A stretch of DNA of 64,000 nucleotides. It comes from a virus. The notes beneath the pieces were generated by a model that had not been told where the DNA came from, did not search any database, and saw only the letters and a list, made by a program, of their open reading frames with translations. The position numbers were made by a program, and so were the translations under genes. Of this stretch, positions 60,579 to 64,000 are shown piece by piece. The stretch spans positions 62,001 through 126,000 of the IMG/VR virus record IMGVR_UViG_3300024239_000016; one strand, 5' to 3'. The number at the start of each line of letters is the position of its first letter. The stretch's first letter is position 1.

Positions 60579-60907
60579 GTCTTAGTGGTCATGTAGATCT
60601 GCCTAATTCGCTCAACTTCTGTAATATCTGGGATCAATAGTTGCTCGTAACCAGGTCCAAAATCCTGAGAGCAGACCATACCGTTCAAGCGAGCAACTAC
60701 CCAGTGTAAATATGCCGGTACTGATTTAGTAATCAGATATCCGTCTAAATCGAATTCAAATTTGATCAAGTCATGCGGCGCCACCATGATTGATTTGGTG
60801 TTAGCCGATAGTCGCAGTACTGGAAAATGATGTTCGAGCTCATCCCGGAAAGCTTGCGTATAGAAAACTGGGTTCTGATCAACTGGGAGATACTTTAAAG
60901 CGGACAT
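60575..60907 (-). CDS. Unknown minus-strand protein (110 aa)
   Basis: ATG at 60907 on the minus strand. Compact alpha/beta domain (KYLPVDQNPVFYTQAFRDEL). It lies opposite the plus-strand operon and its 3' end overlaps that of the 200-aa gene. Its start is only 35 nt from the TATATTAC element of the beta gene on the other strand. Confidence 0.6.
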   Translation of the reverse strand: MSALKYLPVDQNPVFYTQAFRDELEHHFPVLRLSANTKSIMVAPHDLIKFEFDLDGYLITKSVPAYLHWVVARLNGMVCSQDFGPGYEQLLIPDITEVERIRQIYMTTKT

Positions 60908-60919
60908 AGAAGGCCTCTT

Positions 60920-60950
60920 GGAATCAATTAAAATAAAAACCTATATTACA
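60920..60950 (+). promoter_or_regulatory. TATATTAC promoter element in a 29-bp repeated block
   Basis: TATATTAC at 60942-60949 inside the second copy of the 29-bp block (60922-60950). Lies 30 nt before ATG 60980. Confidence 0.7.
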
Positions 60951-60979
60951 TAAATGGGTTTCACTAGGAGTCGTTTTAC

Positions 60980-63127
60980 ATGGATCAACAAAACGAATTG
61001 GATCCGAGATTGCTCGGATTAATGGCTATTAACTTTGCTCCGGGCACAATTACCAGCGCTCGGCAGCAGATGGTTGGTAGTCAAATCGCTCAAGTTATTG
61101 ATTGCGATGGGGTAACTGAAAAAGCTATTTTCACCGGCATTGAGTTTGAGTTGGGTAAAACCACATTCAACATTCAAGCACCATGTGATATGGAGATCTT
61201 AAAGGTTTTTGATCTCTATCGACGCTCAATGGGACATGATGCAATTGAGCTGAATCCGTTAAAAGTCGTGATGTACCGTGACCTCAACACAGGCAAAGTA
61301 GGTTGTCTGGAGCTAATGGAATACGCGTCGTATCATCAGACTTTTGGATTCAAGTACAGGTTCACAAAATTCGCTGAGAGAATTAAAGAAAAGGCTGTCT
61401 TTGAAAAAGGTACAGTTTTTGCAGATTCTCCAGCGGTGACTGAAGATGGTTTCTTCTGCTATGGTGCAGAACTTGAGACCGTATATCTGGGTACCCATAG
61501 CTCGGGCGAAGATGGACTGACTTTCTCACGTAGTGCGCTCGAGAGCATGACGTATCGGACGTACATCAAGCGTACCATTCAGTGGGGTAAGTCAACCTAT
61601 CCCATCAATAAGTACGGAACTCTTGACGTAATGAAAGCGTTTCCTGATATTGGCGAGTATGTTGACGAATCTGGCATTCTGATGGTTCTTCGCGACCACT
61701 CGCCTGAGCTGGATATCGTTGGTCTGAATAAATACGATCTGATGGAAGTGGATTACTTCTACGACAATATCGTCTATGCGGCTGGACCTGGCGGAAGAGT
61801 GATCGACATCCGTGTTTGGTACGACGATCGATCTCAACATAACGCTACTCCACGCGGCATGGAAGAGCAAGCGATGAAGTATCTGAAAGCTAAACGCGAA
61901 TTTAACCGCGACATGCTTTCAAAGTATCACGAGATGAAGGCAAGAAACAATGGCGTTGACCCAGAGTTAACTCCGCGTATGCATCAGCTAATGATTGATG
62001 CGCTGAGAGAAATCGAACCTGGTCCAAACGCAGTCGAGAATACCGATGCAACCGATAAGGTTGATGTATGGCGACTTGAGTTCACTATCGAGTACGTCAA
62101 CACTCCGAGCATTCGTAGCAAGTTCACCAATACTGCAGGTGGTAAAGGTGTGGCAGTTAAAGTGGTTGAAGATGAAGATATGCCCGTCGATGATTTTGGT
62201 AATCGTGCGCAAGTGATTGCATCTGTCGAGTCGACCATCAACCGCAATAATACTCAGCAGTGGTATGAGCAGGCAATTAACGCATATGGTCGAGGATTGA
62301 TCCACCACATGCGGAGATTACTCGATCTGCCAATTCACGAAACACCCGCTGGAATTGAGATTATTCTCGGTCGTCAGTCTGAGGAAAAAATCCAACAACT
62401 CCTCGATTTGCTTGAGCGGCATTACAAGATCATTTCCAGACGCATGCATGAGCAGTTTGTCAGTATGTCAAGACAGATAAAACTCGCTCGACTCAGCTCT
62501 ATTCTTACCAGCAAACTCATTCCTTTGCTAAAGCCATCTAACGACGAAGAAGAACTCACCACGATTGTTCTGACTCTGCGTGAGGTATATAGGGCTGAAG
62601 GTATCGAAGAACGCTCGTGTGTCACCTATAAGACATACGCTGGTGTGCATGAGCGTACAGTTACCCCTGCGCTAATTGGATCCGAGTACTGGATGCAACT
62701 GGAAAAGACAGGCGATTCGTGGGCGGCGGTAGCTAGTCCTGATTTCCAACATCACGGAGTGCCTGCGACAATCAGTAAGCTGAATCGTTACAGTCACCCA
62801 CATCGTAATCAACCAACTCGCGCTATTGGCGAAGCTGAAGGTCAGCTAATTTCAGCACATGCTCATCCGCTAGCTCTTGCTGAGTGGATTGACCGCAACA
62901 ACTCACCGGAGTCTCATCGGGCGCTCGTAAGATCGATCTACGCTACCAAAACACCTTCCAACATTCCTATGGCTGTTGATCGTAAAAAGATCCCATTAGG
63001 TGGTCCCAAGCCTATGCGGTTGGTTAAACACCTTATGGAGTGTGCTGGTATGCGGTTCGTCTACAAAGTAAGTGAACGCACCAAAGCCTACTATCGATTG
63101 ATTGCAAAGCAGAAAGAATCGGAATGA
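60980..63127 (+). CDS. Non-virion RNA polymerase beta subunit, C-terminal part (phiKZ gp71-73-like)
   Basis: 715 aa. The clearest hallmark is GGKGVAVKVVEDEDMPVDD at about residues 386-404, matching the beta KGV...P.EDMP segment, followed by INRNNTQQWYEQ in place of the RMNIGQ-type stretch. Near the end, NQPTRAIGEAEGQLI at about 612-626 matches the QP..G..RfGEMEvw segment of beta. The N-terminal beta lobes are expected on another gene (gp123-like). ATG 60980 follows AGGAGTCG. The stop overlaps the next ATG by 4 nt. Confidence 0.88.
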   Translation: MDQQNELDPRLLGLMAINFAPGTITSARQQMVGSQIAQVIDCDGVTEKAIFTGIEFELGKTTFNIQAPCDMEILKVFDLYRRSMGHDAIELNPLKVVMYRDLNTGKVGCLELMEYASYHQTFGFKYRFTKFAERIKEKAVFEKGTVFADSPAVTEDGFFCYGAELETVYLGTHSSGEDGLTFSRSALESMTYRTYIKRTIQWGKSTYPINKYGTLDVMKAFPDIGEYVDESGILMVLRDHSPELDIVGLNKYDLMEVDYFYDNIVYAAGPGGRVIDIRVWYDDRSQHNATPRGMEEQAMKYLKAKREFNRDMLSKYHEMKARNNGVDPELTPRMHQLMIDALREIEPGPNAVENTDATDKVDVWRLEFTIEYVNTPSIRSKFTNTAGGKGVAVKVVEDEDMPVDDFGNRAQVIASVESTINRNNTQQWYEQAINAYGRGLIHHMRRLLDLPIHETPAGIEIILGRQSEEKIQQLLDLLERHYKIISRRMHEQFVSMSRQIKLARLSSILTSKLIPLLKPSNDEEELTTIVLTLREVYRAEGIEERSCVTYKTYAGVHERTVTPALIGSEYWMQLEKTGDSWAAVASPDFQHHGVPATISKLNRYSHPHRNQPTRAIGEAEGQLISAHAHPLALAEWIDRNNSPESHRALVRSIYATKTPSNIPMAVDRKKIPLGGPKPMRLVKHLMECAGMRFVYKVSERTKAYYRLIAKQKESE

Positions 63128-64000
63128 AAACATATCCAATTCGTGATTTGATCGCTATGACTCCTGAGCAAATCTGGGAGGGAATGCGCGGTAGTAAATT
63201 CATCATCGCTTTCGATGATAGTGAAATGGTCACAGATCGCAAAGATACGTGGCTCTCAGCAATCGCATGGACTGTTTTCAAACAGTTCCCGTTGACTCAG
63301 TATTTGAAAAAACACCACTTCACATCTCACTTCAAAGGTAGGTTATTTAAATCTACCACTCATTTCAGTGTCTTTGAAGAATGTGCATTTGACGTACTTG
63401 ATGCTTACCGTGGCGTGATAACGCAAGAGCGCCTAGCTGAGATCATGTTCGATTCGCATATTGAGTTGTGCAATCAGACCACTGTGAAGTTTGGAAAATA
63501 CGTAAAATCCATGGACATCTTCTCTGCTCTGGACTTGCAGTATTCCGACGAAGTTCAGAAACTGAAACGAGAAGTTCAGCCGGATGAGAAATCCATCAAT
63601 AAGGCCATTAGTGCCTTTGAGAAGATGGTTATGGATACCAACTCTTCGGTTGGACAATTCCCCATTAGCCGTATGGCACAAATTAAGCAGATCAAAGTGG
63701 AGCAATTGACATCTTGTGTGTTGCTGCGCGGGTATGCTCGTGATGTGGATTCGTCGGTGTTCCCTAAACCGATCATGCGCTCCTTCTCTGAAGGTATTCG
63801 TTCAATGGCTGACTTTCTAGCAGAATCTCGTGGCGCTCCAGTTGCTATTGAGATGGCTAGTAATCCGCTGCAAATGGCAGCTTACAACTCCCGTAAATTG
63901 CAGTTTATCGATTCCATTATCTCTACACTGCATCGTGGGGATTGTGGATCAAAGAAAACAATGGCTGTCACTTTGCGTGATGCTGAGCGTAACGAGCTTG
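63124..64000 (+). CDS. Non-virion RNA polymerase beta' subunit, C-terminal part (phiKZ gp74-like), incomplete
   Basis: ATG 63124 overlaps the beta stop (ATGA) and the frame is open to the window end (292 codons). FPISRMAQIKQIKVEQL, then VFPKPIMRSFSEGIRSMADF with AYNSRKLQFIDSII and DCGSKK, line up with the beta' bridge-helix and trigger-loop region (PI..SF.EGL..LEFF..., SGYL.RRLV, DCGT). It completes the beta' chain begun at 49567; the two parts are 12 kb apart. Not a shadow frame: codon use is continuous with the beta gene. Confidence 0.9.
   Translation, partial: MKTYPIRDLIAMTPEQIWEGMRGSKFIIAFDDSEMVTDRKDTWLSAIAWTVFKQFPLTQYLKKHHFTSHFKGRLFKSTTHFSVFEECAFDVLDAYRGVITQERLAEIMFDSHIELCNQTTVKFGKYVKSMDIFSALDLQYSDEVQKLKREVQPDEKSINKAISAFEKMVMDTNSSVGQFPISRMAQIKQIKVEQLTSCVLLRGYARDVDSSVFPKPIMRSFSEGIRSMADFLAESRGAPVAIEMASNPLQMAAYNSRKLQFIDSIISTLHRGDCGSKKTMAVTLRDAERNEL

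Noticed and set aside
1-64000. CRISPR array, insertion sequence or integrase/att site
   Set aside because: No spaced direct-repeat array, no transposase or integrase motif, and no inverted-repeat-flanked cassette seen; the content is that of a lytic jumbo phage.

Overview
The window looks like part of the genome of a phiKZ-type, nucleus-forming jumbo myovirus (Chimalliviridae-like) of a Gram-negative host. A pseudomonad or other gammaproteobacterium is plausible, but the sequence does not fix the host. The call rests on a combination of genes rather than one hit: a contractile-tail sheath and tube, a large terminase, a tubulin/FtsZ-like protein, a family-B-like DNA polymerase, a 631-aa protein in the position of the phage-nucleus shell protein (chimallin), and a multisubunit RNA polymerase split over several genes. 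The order TerL - virion proteins - sheath - tube and tubulin - polymerase - shell - beta' - gp68/69/70-like - beta - beta' matches phiKZ gp25-30, 39, 44, 54, 55, 68-70, 71-73 and 74 as I remember it. No database was searched.

Layout. 0-7.3 kb: an RNA-rich accessory region in which tRNA-Pro(UGG), tRNA-Ser(UGA) and small genes (Nudix, GNAT fusion, small zinc-binding and basic proteins) alternate with four to five long non-coding blocks. These blocks hold dense hairpins, long-range helices and pseudoknots, and they are the most interesting part of the window. 7.3-13.2 kb: small genes, then a tail-fibre/adhesin cassette with two WGDGQ-plus-BspA/DUF285-type proteins. 13.3-24.5 kb: short genes, a lipoprotein, an AAA+ ATPase, thymidylate kinase, endolysin, a strongly codon-biased 159-aa protein behind a structured leader, and an amber-interrupted ORF. 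24.5-28.2 kb (minus strand): tail tube and sheath. 28.5-37 kb: virion proteins and terminase. 38-40.8 kb: dCTP deaminase, small membrane proteins, tubulin-like protein. 40.9-43.9 kb: a run of small divergent paralogues. 43.9-64 kb: replication and transcription core (polymerase, shell protein, beta' N-part, Mre11/SbcD-like nuclease, SSB-like protein, gp68-, gp69- and gp70-like proteins, beta C-part, and a beta' middle/C-part running off the window).

Regulation. A TATATTAC-like motif, the form I recall for the phiKZ early promoter read by the virion RNA polymerase, lies upstream of several transcription units. Two units share an identical 29-bp promoter block. Units usually end in long, perfect GC-rich hairpins with 2-4-nt loops (often ATT/AAT), many symmetric enough to stop transcription from both sides. 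The likely logic is that the injected virion polymerase reads the early promoters, the shell protein and tubulin-like protein build and centre the phage nucleus, polymerase and SSB replicate inside it, and the second (non-virion) RNA polymerase encoded at 49.6-64 kb drives late genes such as tail, terminase and endolysin. Functional statements based on phiKZ synteny are inference.
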